NCBI RefSeq assembly: GCF_000717185.1
Contig: NZ_JNYE01000022.1
Location: 10,287-74,286, forward strand
Length of the DNA stretch: 64,000 nt
DNA from: Kitasatospora phosalacinea
Lineage (GTDB): Bacteria; Actinomycetota; Actinomycetes; Streptomycetales; Streptomycetaceae
Reading direction: 5' to 3'
Below are positions 16,022-23,994 of this stretch, piece by piece (position 1 is the stretch's first letter; each line of letters opens with the position of its first letter). Made by a program: the position numbers and the translations under genes. The notes beneath the pieces were generated by a model, which was not told the DNA's origin, did no database searches, and saw only the letters and a program-made list of their open reading frames with translations.

Positions 16022-17164
16022 CTACCGCTCCTGCAGCAGCCCCGTCAGCCGCTCCGCGAGCATGTCCCACCGCCAGGCCTCGTGCACCCACCTGCGCCCG
16101 GCCTCGCCCATCTCGCGCCGCAGCCCCTCGTCGCCGAGCAGTCGCACCAGCCGCTCCGCGAGCACCTCCTCACCGCCGACCCCCGGCACCACGTACCCGG
16201 TCTCGCCCTCGCGGACGGCGTCCGGCGCCCCGCCGGAGTCCCCGGCCACGACGGGCAGTCCGGTGGCGGAGGCCTCCAGGTAGACGATGCCGAGGCCCTC
16301 GACGTCCAGGCCGCCGCGGCGGGTGCGGCAGGGCATCGCGAAGACGTCCCCGGCCCCGTAGTGGGCGGGGAGCTCCTCCCAGGGGACGGGGCCGGTGAAG
16401 ACGACCGAGGAGCGCACGCCGACCGTGTCGACGAGCTTCTCCAGTTCGGCCCGGTAGGGGCCGCCGCCGACGACGAGCAGCACCGCGTCGGGGTGGGCGG
16501 CCAGCACCCGCGGCAGGGCCCGGACCAGGGTGTCCTGGCCCTTGCGCGGCACCAGCCGCGACACGCACACCACCACCGGCCGCTCGCTGAGCCCGAGCCG
16601 GGCCCGCACCGCGTCGCCGCCGGAGTCCGGCCGGAAGGTGGACTCGTCGACGCCGGGCGGCAGTTGGACCATCCGCCGGGCGGCGTCCGGTCCGACCGCG
16701 CGGGCGATCCGGGCGCGGGTGTACTCGCCGAGGTAGGTGAGCACGTCCGTGCCGGCCCCGATCCGGCGCAGCAGCCGGGCGGAGACCGGCAGTTGGGCCC
16801 AGGCGGCCTCGTGGCCGTGGGTCATGCCGAGCAGCCGCTCGGCCCCGGCCCGGCGCAGCGCGGGGGCCATCAGCCCGAGCGGGGCGGCGGCGCCGAACCA
16901 GACCGAGGTGCAGCCCTCGGCGCGGAGGATCTCGGCGGCCCGGCGGGTGACCCGCGGGGTCGGCAGCATCATCCGCGTCCGGTCGCGGACCACCTGGAAG
17001 GGCTGCCGGGCGTCGAACTCGGCGACCTCCCGGCCGTCCTTCCAGGTGGAGGCGTACACCACGACCGAGTCGGCGGGCTGGCGGACGGCCATGTTGTGGA
17101 CGAACGCCTGGATGCCGCCGGGCCTGGGCGGGAAGTCGTTGGTGACGATGAGTGTCTTGTGCAT
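16022..17164 (-). CDS. pimB: GT4 glycosyltransferase, PimB'-like mannosyltransferase
   Basis: Cytosolic membrane-face enzyme of 380 residues, probably adding mannose from GDP-mannose to a phosphatidylinositol monomannoside. The N-terminal domain opens with LIVTNDFPPRPGGIQAFVHN, the acceptor-side signature of PimB'. The C-terminal Rossmann domain has VVCVSRLVPRKGQDTLVRAL, the FAMPCRTRRGGLDVEG stretch and the EX7E donor site in EGLGIVYLEASATGLPVV. ATG 17164 is the natural start; the frame runs upstream without a ribosome site. Next to fadD, SRPBCC and a GT87 enzyme it matches Rv2188c. Specificity is inferred from similarity and context. Confidence 0.82.
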   Translation of the reverse strand: MHKTLIVTNDFPPRPGGIQAFVHNMAVRQPADSVVVYASTWKDGREVAEFDARQPFQVVRDRTRMMLPTPRVTRRAAEILRAEGCTSVWFGAAAPLGLMAPALRRAGAERLLGMTHGHEAAWAQLPVSARLLRRIGAGTDVLTYLGEYTRARIARAVGPDAARRMVQLPPGVDESTFRPDSGGDAVRARLGLSERPVVVCVSRLVPRKGQDTLVRALPRVLAAHPDAVLLVVGGGPYRAELEKLVDTVGVRSSVVFTGPVPWEELPAHYGAGDVFAMPCRTRRGGLDVEGLGIVYLEASATGLPVVAGDSGGAPDAVREGETGYVVPGVGGEEVLAERLVRLLGDEGLRREMGEAGRRWVHEAWRWDMLAERLTGLLQER

Positions 17165-17421
17165 GCCGCGGCTCGCTCGGTCGGGGGGTGCTCGGACTAC
17201 CTGTGAGTGGTCCGTACGATAGGTCACCGTGCCCGTTCGCCGGGAACGCGGCCGGTCCGCCGACCGGGCCGGGCGGCGGCCCCGCGGGGCCGCCCCGGAC
17301 ACGGTTCGGTGAAGGTTGGGGGCGCCGTCGCAACCTTCGGGGCGGGGCGGTGGTCCTTAACCGGTGAGGCCCCGACGTGCCCGGCTGTTCCGGCGTGCAC
17401 GCGACGACCCGAAGGAGCGCA

Positions 17422-18792
17422 GTGGAGTCAGCCCAGGCCGAGAAGGCCGGTGGCGCGGAGCCGTCGGCTCCGTCGCCCCAGGCCGGTGCCGGTGCCGTGC
17501 CGAGCCGTCGTCCGCTGTGGGCGCTGGCCGCCGGCTGGGTGGCGACCCGGACGCTGATCGTCCTGATGGTCGCCGGCGTGCTGCGGATCGCCGACACCGA
17601 CGTGACCACCGACATCTCGGTGATCTACCACAGCTGGTACGAGGTGCTGCGCACCGGCACGTTCCCGCTGGACGACGTGACCTGGCAGTACCCGCCGGGC
17701 GCGGCGCTGGTGATCCTGGCGCCGGGGCTGCTGCCCTGGTCGTACCTGGTGTCGTTCTTCGTGATCTGCGGCGTGGTGGACGCGGCCGCGATGGCGCTGC
17801 TGATGCGCGCGGGGGTCCGCAAGGGCCGCAGCTACCTGGGCGGTTGGTACTGGGTGGTGGGCGTGCCGCTGCTCGGGCCGACGGTGTACTGCCGGTACGA
17901 CATCATCGTGACGGCGCTGGCGGTGGCGGGCCTGCTGGTGATGCTGCGGCGTCCGGCGGTCAGCGGGCTGCTGCTGGGCCTGGGCGGGATGGTGAAGGTG
18001 TGGCCGCTGCTGGCGCTGATCGGCTCGCCGCGCGGTCGGCGGACCAGGCGGGCGTGGACGTCGGCGGCGGCGTCCGCGGCGGCGCTGGGCTTCCTGCTGA
18101 CGGCGGGGATGAACGGGGCGTTCGAGTTCCTGAAGTTCCAGTCGGAGCGCGGCATCGAGATCGAGTCGGTGGGCGCGCTGCCGCTGCACTTCGCGAAGCT
18201 GGCGGGGTCGTGGGACGGCACCGTGACGATGAACTACGGCTCGGTGGAGTTCCTGGGCCCGTGGGTGCCGGTGATCTCCAAGGTGATGGTGGGGCTGTCG
18301 GTGGCGGGCTTCGGCTGGCTGCTGGTGTGGCGGCTGCGGGCGGCCCGCTGGACGTCGGCGACCACCTTCGACGCGGCGCTGTGCGCGCTGCTGGTCTTCA
18401 CCGCGACCAGCCGGGTGATCTCCCCGCAGTACATGATCTGGGTGGTCGGCCTGGCGGCGGTGTGCCTGACGGTGCGCGGCACCAGCCAGCGCCCGGTGGC
18501 GGTGCTGGTGCTGTTCACGGCGGTGCTGACCACCATGGAGTTCCCGATCATGTTCGGCGCGGTGAACCGCAGCGAGCTGGGCGGCGTGCTGGTGCTGACC
18601 GCCCGCAACCTGCTGCTGGTGGTGACCACGGTGGTCTCGGCGCACCGGCTGTGGCGCTCGACCCGGCGGCGGGAGGCGCTGACCACGGTGGTGCTGCCCG
18701 CCGAGCAGGTCGCCCCGCAGTACCCGGTGCGTCCGGGCATCGCCTACGAGCAGGACCTGCTGGACGACCTGACCCCGGCGGACCGCGCCTGA
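17422..18792 (+). CDS. GT87-family polyprenyl-phosphate-mannose-dependent mannosyltransferase
   Basis: Integral membrane protein of 456 residues with about 10 hydrophobic segments. Features of the GT-C fold: an early acidic loop IADTDVTTDISVIYHSWYEV after the first membrane helix, the TFPLDDVTWQYPPGAAL motif, and a positively charged C-terminal cytosolic tail. It should use a lipid-linked sugar, probably decaprenyl- or polyprenyl-phosphomannose, on the outer face of the membrane, comparable to Rv2181 in the mycobacterial locus. GTG 17422 has GAAGGAG 4 nt upstream. It is divergent from the PimB'-like gene (257 bp apart). The acceptor glycolipid is not known. Confidence 0.83.
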   Translation: MESAQAEKAGGAEPSAPSPQAGAGAVPSRRPLWALAAGWVATRTLIVLMVAGVLRIADTDVTTDISVIYHSWYEVLRTGTFPLDDVTWQYPPGAALVILAPGLLPWSYLVSFFVICGVVDAAAMALLMRAGVRKGRSYLGGWYWVVGVPLLGPTVYCRYDIIVTALAVAGLLVMLRRPAVSGLLLGLGGMVKVWPLLALIGSPRGRRTRRAWTSAAASAAALGFLLTAGMNGAFEFLKFQSERGIEIESVGALPLHFAKLAGSWDGTVTMNYGSVEFLGPWVPVISKVMVGLSVAGFGWLLVWRLRAARWTSATTFDAALCALLVFTATSRVISPQYMIWVVGLAAVCLTVRGTSQRPVAVLVLFTAVLTTMEFPIMFGAVNRSELGGVLVLTARNLLLVVTTVVSAHRLWRSTRRREALTTVVLPAEQVAPQYPVRPGIAYEQDLLDDLTPADRA

Positions 18793-18811
18793 CCCGGCCC
18801 CTCCACCGCTT

Positions 18812-18835
18812 TGCAAGTTTCTGAAAGACCTTGCA
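18812..18835. promoter_or_regulatory. Inverted repeat TGCAAG-N12-CTTGCA upstream of a sugar-kinase gene
   Basis: TGCAAG at 18812-18817 and CTTGCA at 18830-18835 flank a 12-nt AT-richer spacer with its own partial symmetry (TTTC/GAAA). It sits 32 bp before the kinase ATG and 20 bp after the upstream stop. The shape suits a LacI-family sugar repressor and recalls, from memory only, MalR/Reg1-type CTTGCA boxes of Streptomyces. Confidence 0.5.
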
Positions 18836-18866
18836 GAGCGGGGTTCCGGGCTGCCACCATCGCCGA

Positions 18867-19772
18867 ATGATCGACTACGACATCCTGATCGTCGGCGGCG
18901 TCGGCGTGGACACCATCGTGCGGGTGGACCGGCTGGAGGTCCCGCCCGGCCGCGACTCGGTCGGCGTCCCCGCGGTGCTCGACTACCCGGCGCACACCGG
19001 CAACGGCGTGGCCCTGGCCTGCCTGGCGCTCGGCCTGCGCACCAAGTTCGCCGACTTCCTCGGCGACGACCCGCAGGGCGCCCTGGTGCTGGCCGAGTAC
19101 GCCCGCCGCGGCCTCGACTTCAGCCACCTGCCCGCCCCCGCGGGCACCCCGCGCAGCGTCAACCTGGTCGACCGGGACGGCCTGCGGTTCTCCTTCTACG
19201 ACGGCCGGCACCCGGCGGACGCCCGGCTGCCGCGCGAGTTCTGGCTGCCGCTGCTGGAGCGCTCGGCGCACGTCCACCTGTCGATCACCGGCGTCAACCG
19301 GGACATGTACCCGGACATCGAGCGCCTGGGCCGCAGCAGCTCCACCGACCTGCACGCCTGGGACGGCGCCGACGCGCACCACCTGCACTACGCGCTCCGC
19401 TCGGACGTGGTGTTCCTCTCCGCCGCGGGCCTGGCGAACCGCCCGGAGGCGGCGATGCGCGCGGTGCTGACGCAGGGCCGGGCCGAGCTGGTGGTGGCCA
19501 CCGCGGGCGCGGACGGCGCCTTCCTGCTGACCCGCGACGACGACGCGCCCCGGCACTTCCCGACCGTCGACCCGGGCGCACCGGTGGTGGACAGCAACGG
19601 CGCGGGCGACGCCTTCGTCTCCGGCTTCCTGCACCGGCGGCTGGCGGGCCGCCCGGTGGAGGAGTGCATGCGGGCCGGCGCGGTCGCCGGGGCGTACACC
19701 TGCACCGTCGCAGGCACCCACACCGCGTTCCTGGACGCGGCGGGCCTGGAGCGGGCGCTGGGCGCCTCCTGA
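18867..19772 (+). CDS. PfkB-family carbohydrate kinase (ribokinase-like)
   Basis: Kinase of 301 residues. PfkB signature 1 region is ANTGNG-like (AHTGNGVALACLALGLRT), and signature 2 is DSNGAGDAFVSGFLHRRL, giving the anion hole and catalytic Asp. The start region ILIVGGVGVDTIVRVDRLEVPPG is normal for ribokinase-like enzymes. The substrate is a sugar or nucleoside that I cannot specify. ATG 18867 has no clear ribosome site; the next upstream in-frame codon at 18831 lies inside the candidate operator, which argues against it. It seems to be a single regulated gene, convergent with the metallopeptidase. Confidence 0.8.
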   Translation: MIDYDILIVGGVGVDTIVRVDRLEVPPGRDSVGVPAVLDYPAHTGNGVALACLALGLRTKFADFLGDDPQGALVLAEYARRGLDFSHLPAPAGTPRSVNLVDRDGLRFSFYDGRHPADARLPREFWLPLLERSAHVHLSITGVNRDMYPDIERLGRSSSTDLHAWDGADAHHLHYALRSDVVFLSAAGLANRPEAAMRAVLTQGRAELVVATAGADGAFLLTRDDDAPRHFPTVDPGAPVVDSNGAGDAFVSGFLHRRLAGRPVEECMRAGAVAGAYTCTVAGTHTAFLDAAGLERALGAS

Positions 19773-19809
19773 GCGCCCCGGGCCCCGGGCCAGCCCCGGC
19801 CTGCCCGGG

Positions 19810-21114
19810 TCAGTCCCGGAGCCCGGCCACCTCGGTGGTCCAGGTCTTGGTGAACTCCAGCAGGCCGACCCCGAGTTGGGCCCTCATCGCGCGCTCCAGC
19901 CCGCCCTCGCCGAACGCCCCGACGGTGCGGTAGAACGCCACCAGCCGGTCCTGGCCGTGGCGGCGGGCGATCAGGTCGCAGGCCATCCAGGCCTGCTCGT
20001 ACGCCTGGGCGATGCCCGCCGCCCCGGCCGTGAACGCGTCGTCGGCGGGCAGCGCGACGGGCACCCGCCCGGCCCGGACGTCCTCGGCGAGCTCGGGGGC
20101 GACCTGCCGGGCGGTGCGCCCGGTGCCCAGGTAGCCGGTGTAGTCGGCGACGCCCTCGGAGAGCCACAGCGGCGTCCAGGACCTGGTGTCGGCCCGGGTC
20201 GCGACGTGGGTGGCCTCGTGGGTGACGACCACCCGGCGGCCGAGCTCGCTGAGCTGCCGGTAGGCGTCGGGGTTGACCACGATCCGGTCGGCGGGGGTGT
20301 GCACGGGGGCGCCGCCGACCGCCAGGGTGACCGCGGCTATGCCCTGGTAGGCGTCCGCGGAGACGTCCATCCGGCGGGCGAACTGCTGCTCGGTGAGCGG
20401 CAGTTCGAGCAGCAACCGGGCCGCGGACGGGCCCCAGACCGCCTCCACCGCGGGCACCGCGCGGTCGGCGAGCCCGGCCAGCGCGGTCAGCTCGGCGCCC
20501 TCGCCGAGGCCGAGCACCAGGCTGTGCTTCCCCTCCACCGCCCGGACGGTGCCCAGGTCCCAGGGCGCGGCGGCGCCGGTCGGCGTCTCCCGGGCCACCC
20601 GCCACCCGCCCGGCTCGCGCACCAGCTCGACCTGCCGCTCCAGCAGCGCCGGGTAGTCGTCCACGCCGCCGATCCGGTAGCCGAGCTCGGCGCCGACGGT
20701 GAACCGGTCCGCGTCGGCGGGCGGCTCGGCGAAACCGGTCAGCCGCAGCGCGTACTCGGTCAGGCGCAGCCCGGCGGTGCGGGTCAGCAGGTCGCGGTCG
20801 GCCTCCTCGGAGCCCGCCGCGGACAGCGCCAGCAGCCCGGCGGTGTCCCGCGCGGCGACGGCCCGGCCGCGCCGGGCCAGCAGCTGCTCGACGTCCTGCC
20901 GCAGCCCGGAGGACGCCGGGCGGCCGCCGGGCGCGGGCCCGGCGGGGGCGGCGGGGGCGGGCCGGGGCGGCGCGGCCCGGGGCAGCGACAGCTGGGCGGC
21001 CCCGGCGGCGGCCAGCAGCAGGGCGGCGCGCCGGGACAGCGGAGCGCCGGCCCGCGGCGGCGGCCCGGCGTCCGGCGGCAGGTCGGTGACCAGGGGTTCG
21101 TCGACGAGGCTCAG
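19810..21114 (-). CDS. Secreted gluzincin-type metallopeptidase, apparent CTG start
   Basis: Protein of about 434 residues. A twin-Arg-like N-terminal stretch (APLSRRAALLLAAAGAAQL, about residues 26-44) suggests export. The zinc site HEATH (VVTHEATHVATR) with the third ligand in WLSEGVADYTGYL is the peptidase MA (gluzincin) pattern. The frame has no ATG, GTG or TTG between the NlpC/P60 stop and the signal-like region; the only fitting codon is CTG 21114, which overlaps the upstream stop as CTGA, a coupling geometry common for ATGA/GTGA. A start inside the upstream gene at 21345 would give a poor, Arg-rich leader. Peptidase family is clear; start and substrate are not. Confidence 0.75.
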   Translation of the reverse strand: MSLVDEPLVTDLPPDAGPPPRAGAPLSRRAALLLAAAGAAQLSLPRAAPPRPAPAAPAGPAPGGRPASSGLRQDVEQLLARRGRAVAARDTAGLLALSAAGSEEADRDLLTRTAGLRLTEYALRLTGFAEPPADADRFTVGAELGYRIGGVDDYPALLERQVELVREPGGWRVARETPTGAAAPWDLGTVRAVEGKHSLVLGLGEGAELTALAGLADRAVPAVEAVWGPSAARLLLELPLTEQQFARRMDVSADAYQGIAAVTLAVGGAPVHTPADRIVVNPDAYRQLSELGRRVVVTHEATHVATRADTRSWTPLWLSEGVADYTGYLGTGRTARQVAPELAEDVRAGRVPVALPADDAFTAGAAGIAQAYEQAWMACDLIARRHGQDRLVAFYRTVGAFGEGGLERAMRAQLGVGLLEFTKTWTTEVAGLRD

Positions 21115-22172
21115 ACCCGCACCACCGTGTTGACCGGCATCGCGCTGACGCTCTCGTAGCGGACCCGGGCGCCGGGGTAGGGCGCGTGCACGACGACGCC
21201 CCCGCCGGCGTACATCCCGACGTGGTGCCTGTCGCTGTAGAAGATCACCAGGTCTCCGGGCCGGGCGTCGGCGAGGCTCACCCGCCGGCCGGCCGAAGCC
21301 TGCGCCTGCGAGGTCCGCGGCAGGGTCACTCCGGCCTGCCGCCACGACCAGTACATCAGACCGGAGCAGTCGAAGGTGCGGGGGCCGGTGGATCCGTAGA
21401 CGTACGGGGAGCCGATCTTGGAGATAGCGGCGGCCAGCGCGGCGGCGGCGCGGTCGGAGGAGGGCGGCTGGTCGCCCAGGTCGATCCGGTCGGTGCCGCG
21501 GGTGGCGCGCTGCCTGGCCTCCCGGGCGTCGTCGGCGACCATCCGGGCCCGCTCGGCGGGGGCGAGGCCGTTCAGCAGCTGCTGGGCCCGGGCGAGCCGC
21601 TGGTGGACGTCCTCCTTGGCGGCGGCCAGCTGCTGCCGGGCCTGCTCCAGTTCGGCGAGCTTGGCCCCGGCCTCGTACCGCCGCTCGTCGAGCCGCCGCT
21701 GCCGCTCGGCGAGCTCGCGCAGGCTGTCGCCCTGCCGGACGGTGGCCTGTTCGAGCGAGCGGGCGCCGGTCAGGTACCCGGCCGGGTCCTGGTCGAGCAT
21801 CAGGCGGAGGGTGGGGTCCAGGCCCTGGCTGCGGTACTGGGCGGCGGCGACGGCGGCCAGGTCGCCGCGCATCCGGTTGAGCTCCTCCTGCCCGGCGGCG
21901 ACCTGGTCCTGCAGGGAGCCGGCCTCGGACTGCAGCCGCTTCTGCTGCTCCTGGGCGGCGTTGTACTTCTCCGAGGCCCGCTCGGCCTCCTCGTAGAGCT
22001 GGTCGACCTGCTGCTTGACCTCGCTGCGGCTCGGCGGGTCGGCCGGGCTGAGCGGGGCGGCGGCGGCCCCGCCCACGGTCAGCCCGAGCGCGCTGGTGGC
22101 CGCGGCGGTGAGCGCCAGGGCGCGGGCGAGGCGCTGGACGCCGGGCAGTGGGGTGCGGCGGTGCACGGACAC
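21111..22172 (-). CDS. Secreted NlpC/P60 peptidoglycan hydrolase (paralogue 1)
   Basis: Cell-wall D,L-endopeptidase of 353 residues. A signal peptide of about 40 residues is followed by a long coiled coil (about 45-210, starting SRSEVKQQVDQLYEEAERAS) and a C-terminal NlpC/P60 domain with Cys in TFDCSGLMYWSW and His residues in RHHVGMYAG and VVHAPYPGA. GTG 22172 fits paralogues 2 and 3 in length, with GGAG upstream; earlier in-frame codons would precede the signal peptide by 41 residues. A TTGGAC-N18-TAACCT promoter-like pair lies at about 22235-22265 on this strand. It overlaps the metallopeptidase by 4 bp. RipA/RipD-like coiled coils usually inhibit or target the hydrolase. Confidence 0.88.
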   Translation of the reverse strand: MSVHRRTPLPGVQRLARALALTAAATSALGLTVGGAAAAPLSPADPPSRSEVKQQVDQLYEEAERASEKYNAAQEQQKRLQSEAGSLQDQVAAGQEELNRMRGDLAAVAAAQYRSQGLDPTLRLMLDQDPAGYLTGARSLEQATVRQGDSLRELAERQRRLDERRYEAGAKLAELEQARQQLAAAKEDVHQRLARAQQLLNGLAPAERARMVADDAREARQRATRGTDRIDLGDQPPSSDRAAAALAAAISKIGSPYVYGSTGPRTFDCSGLMYWSWRQAGVTLPRTSQAQASAGRRVSLADARPGDLVIFYSDRHHVGMYAGGGVVVHAPYPGARVRYESVSAMPVNTVVRV

Positions 22173-22331
22173 GTGCGACGGCTCCGTTCTGCGGCCGGCC
22201 TCCGCCGCCGTCCGCGGTCGGACGGCCGTCCTCGCGGGGGCCCGGGGGCAGAGGTTAGCGAGTCGGATCGATCCAGTCCAAACCCCGACAGTCACGAATA
22301 TTTGACCGCGAATCGGACGCCCGAACGAGAA

Positions 22332-22363
22332 CGGCCCGGCACCCCCGAGGGGGCACCGGGCCG
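22332..22363 (-). terminator. Hairpin after NlpC/P60 paralogue 2
   Basis: Stem of 8 bp (CGGCCCGG with CCGGGCCG) plus an inner 5-bp C/G stem, 18 nt past the stop codon at 22381. It separates paralogue 2 from the promoter of paralogue 1. Confidence 0.75.
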
Positions 22364-22380
22364 AAGGCTCGGACGGGCCG

Positions 22381-23451
22381 TCAGATCCGGACGATCCGGT
22401 TGATCGGCATGGCCGTCGCCGACTCGTAGCGGACCTGCGCGCCGGTGTGCGGGGCGTGGATGATCTGCCCGTTGCCGACGTACATGCCGACGTGGTGCTG
22501 GTCGCCGTAGTAGATGATCAGGTCGCCCGGGCGGGCGTTGGCGATGTTGGTGCCCAGGCTGGTGCCCGCCCCGGCCTGCGCCTGCGAGGTGCGCGGGATG
22601 GAGACCCCGGCCTGCTTGTAGGCCCACTGCATCAGGCCGGAGCAGTCGAAGGTGCTCGGACCGGCCGCGCCGTACGAGTACCAGCTGCCCAGCTTGGAGG
22701 CCGCCGCGCCGACCGCGTTGCCCGAGAAGCTGGAGGACGCCGGGGCGTTCAGCTCCACCCGGACGGTGTCGCGGGAGGCCCGCTGCGCGCCGTCGGCCTT
22801 CGCCTTGGCGTCCGCGGCGGCCTTGGCCTCGGCCGCGGCGAGCTGCTCGCGCTCCTGCTGGGTCAGCGTGTTGAGCAGGTCCTGGGCCTTGGCCAGCTTC
22901 GCCTTGACCTCCTCCTTGTCCGCCTGCAGGGACTTGGTGGTGGCGTCCAGCTCGGCGAGCTTGGACTCCGCCTCCTTGCGCTGGGCGTCGAGCTTGGCCT
23001 GCTCGCCCTTGAAGGTCTTCAGCAGGTCGGCCTGGGTGGAGCCGACCGCGTTCATGGTGCCGGCCTGGCCGAGGAAGGCGTCCGGGCTGCTGGAGAGCAT
23101 CAGCTGCATGGTCTGCGGCATGCTCCCGGTGCGGTACTGCTCGGCGGCGATGCCGGCCAGGCCCTCCTGGGCGGTGGTCACCTGCTCCTGCTGCCGGGCG
23201 AGCTGGTCCTGGAGCTGGCCGACCTGCTTCTGCAGGTCCTGCTGCTTCTCGACCGAGGCGTTGAGCGCCTCCGTCTTGACCTCCGCCTCTTCGTTGAGCT
23301 GGTCGACCTGCTGCTTGACCTGGTCCTTGGTCGGCGCGGGGTCGGCGTGCGCGCCGCTCTGGGCGGACAGCGCCACGGCAGCGGCGGCGGTGGCAGTGAG
23401 AATCGAGACCCGGGCACGGCCGACGGGCTTGGGACGGCGATGGGACGCCAC
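22381..23451 (-). CDS. Secreted NlpC/P60 peptidoglycan hydrolase (paralogue 2), c-di-AMP riboswitch-controlled
   Basis: A 356-residue wall hydrolase: signal peptide (VASHRRPKPVGRARVSILTA...), coiled coil (about 40-215, KDQVKQQVDQLNEEAEVKTE) and NlpC/P60 domain with Cys in TFDCSGLMQWAYK, His in QHHVGMYVGNG and His in IIHAPHTGA. GTG 23451 is preceded by GAAGAAGGAG; a longer frame to 23475 would start inside the riboswitch. The domain should cleave within peptidoglycan stem peptides during growth or germination. Control of wall hydrolases by c-di-AMP is established in Streptomyces. Nearly the same build as its two neighbours points to tandem duplication, but it alone carries the switch. Confidence 0.92.
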   Translation of the reverse strand: MASHRRPKPVGRARVSILTATAAAAVALSAQSGAHADPAPTKDQVKQQVDQLNEEAEVKTEALNASVEKQQDLQKQVGQLQDQLARQQEQVTTAQEGLAGIAAEQYRTGSMPQTMQLMLSSSPDAFLGQAGTMNAVGSTQADLLKTFKGEQAKLDAQRKEAESKLAELDATTKSLQADKEEVKAKLAKAQDLLNTLTQQEREQLAAAEAKAAADAKAKADGAQRASRDTVRVELNAPASSSFSGNAVGAAASKLGSWYSYGAAGPSTFDCSGLMQWAYKQAGVSIPRTSQAQAGAGTSLGTNIANARPGDLIIYYGDQHHVGMYVGNGQIIHAPHTGAQVRYESATAMPINRIVRI

Positions 23452-23476
23452 GAAGGCGGACTCCTTCTTCCTCACA

Positions 23477-23685
23477 CCGCCTACCGGGTGAGCTGACGGG
23501 TTCGGGCTGGAAGAGATGCCCTACGGCGCCTCACCGACCGCGCGCGGCGGTCGACCTGGCGCCGATTCACCCCGGGGGAACGTGGTTCCCCGGCTCCGTT
23601 CGACAGCACCCCCGCAGGGGTATCCCCGTCAGCAGACCCGGTGGTGACGGTCTGCCCGCTGCGTCACGGACTCGGCGGCGACCCC
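23477..23685 (-). promoter_or_regulatory. c-di-AMP riboswitch (ydaO-yuaA motif)
   Basis: Read on the minus strand, the conserved blocks occur in order: GGGGAACCA, GGGGTGAATCG, a variable hairpin (CGACCGCCGCGCGCGGTCG), GAACCCGTCAGCTCACCCGG and TAGGCGG, with CGCCGCCGAG at about 23671-23680 able to close P1. The element ends 6 nt before the GAAGAAGGAG ribosome site of NlpC/P60 paralogue 2. High c-di-AMP is expected to turn expression off. GGCGG at its 3' end can alternatively pair with CCGCC next to the ribosome site, a possible switching helix (inference). Confidence 0.88.
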
Positions 23686-23732
23686 CGCCGCCGCCCCCCT
23701 TGGGCGATCGACTCTGCGGTGGTCGAGGCACG

Positions 23733-23762
23733 ACCCTAGTAACCGATCCGTGATCCGTTCAA
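23733..23762 (-). promoter_or_regulatory. Probable promoter of riboswitch-controlled NlpC/P60 gene
   Basis: TTGAAC (23757-23762) and TAGGGT (23733-23738) on the minus strand are 18 nt apart, in an AT-rich stretch. Transcription from about 23726 would give a leader long enough to hold the entire riboswitch. The same ACTAGGGTC string occurs upstream of paralogue 3 near 25105. The remainder of 23686-23994 has an inverted repeat around TTACGC/GCGTA (about 23835-23851) but no gene. Confidence 0.6.
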
Positions 23763-23994
23763 ATCCTTGTCGGAAAAAAATCTGATTCTGGATCAAATAC
23801 CGCGGAGAATCTGACCGAAAGTGATCACTTCATTACGCGGAGCGTAGTAATTCTCACCATGTGGTCGAGAAACGCCTCGCCCGGACGTGTCACAGATCAC
23901 AGGGGGATCTCGACCCGTCCGGGCGTGTCACGATGCGTCAGTTGTCGCCCCGTGGGGCGTTTGTCCGATTCGTCGGACCGTCAGACCGGCCCGG

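Noticed and set aside
23451..23475. Start of NlpC/P60 paralogue 2 at GTG 23475
   Set aside because: That codon lies in the riboswitch's 3' end and before the ribosome site; GTG 23451 is properly spaced.
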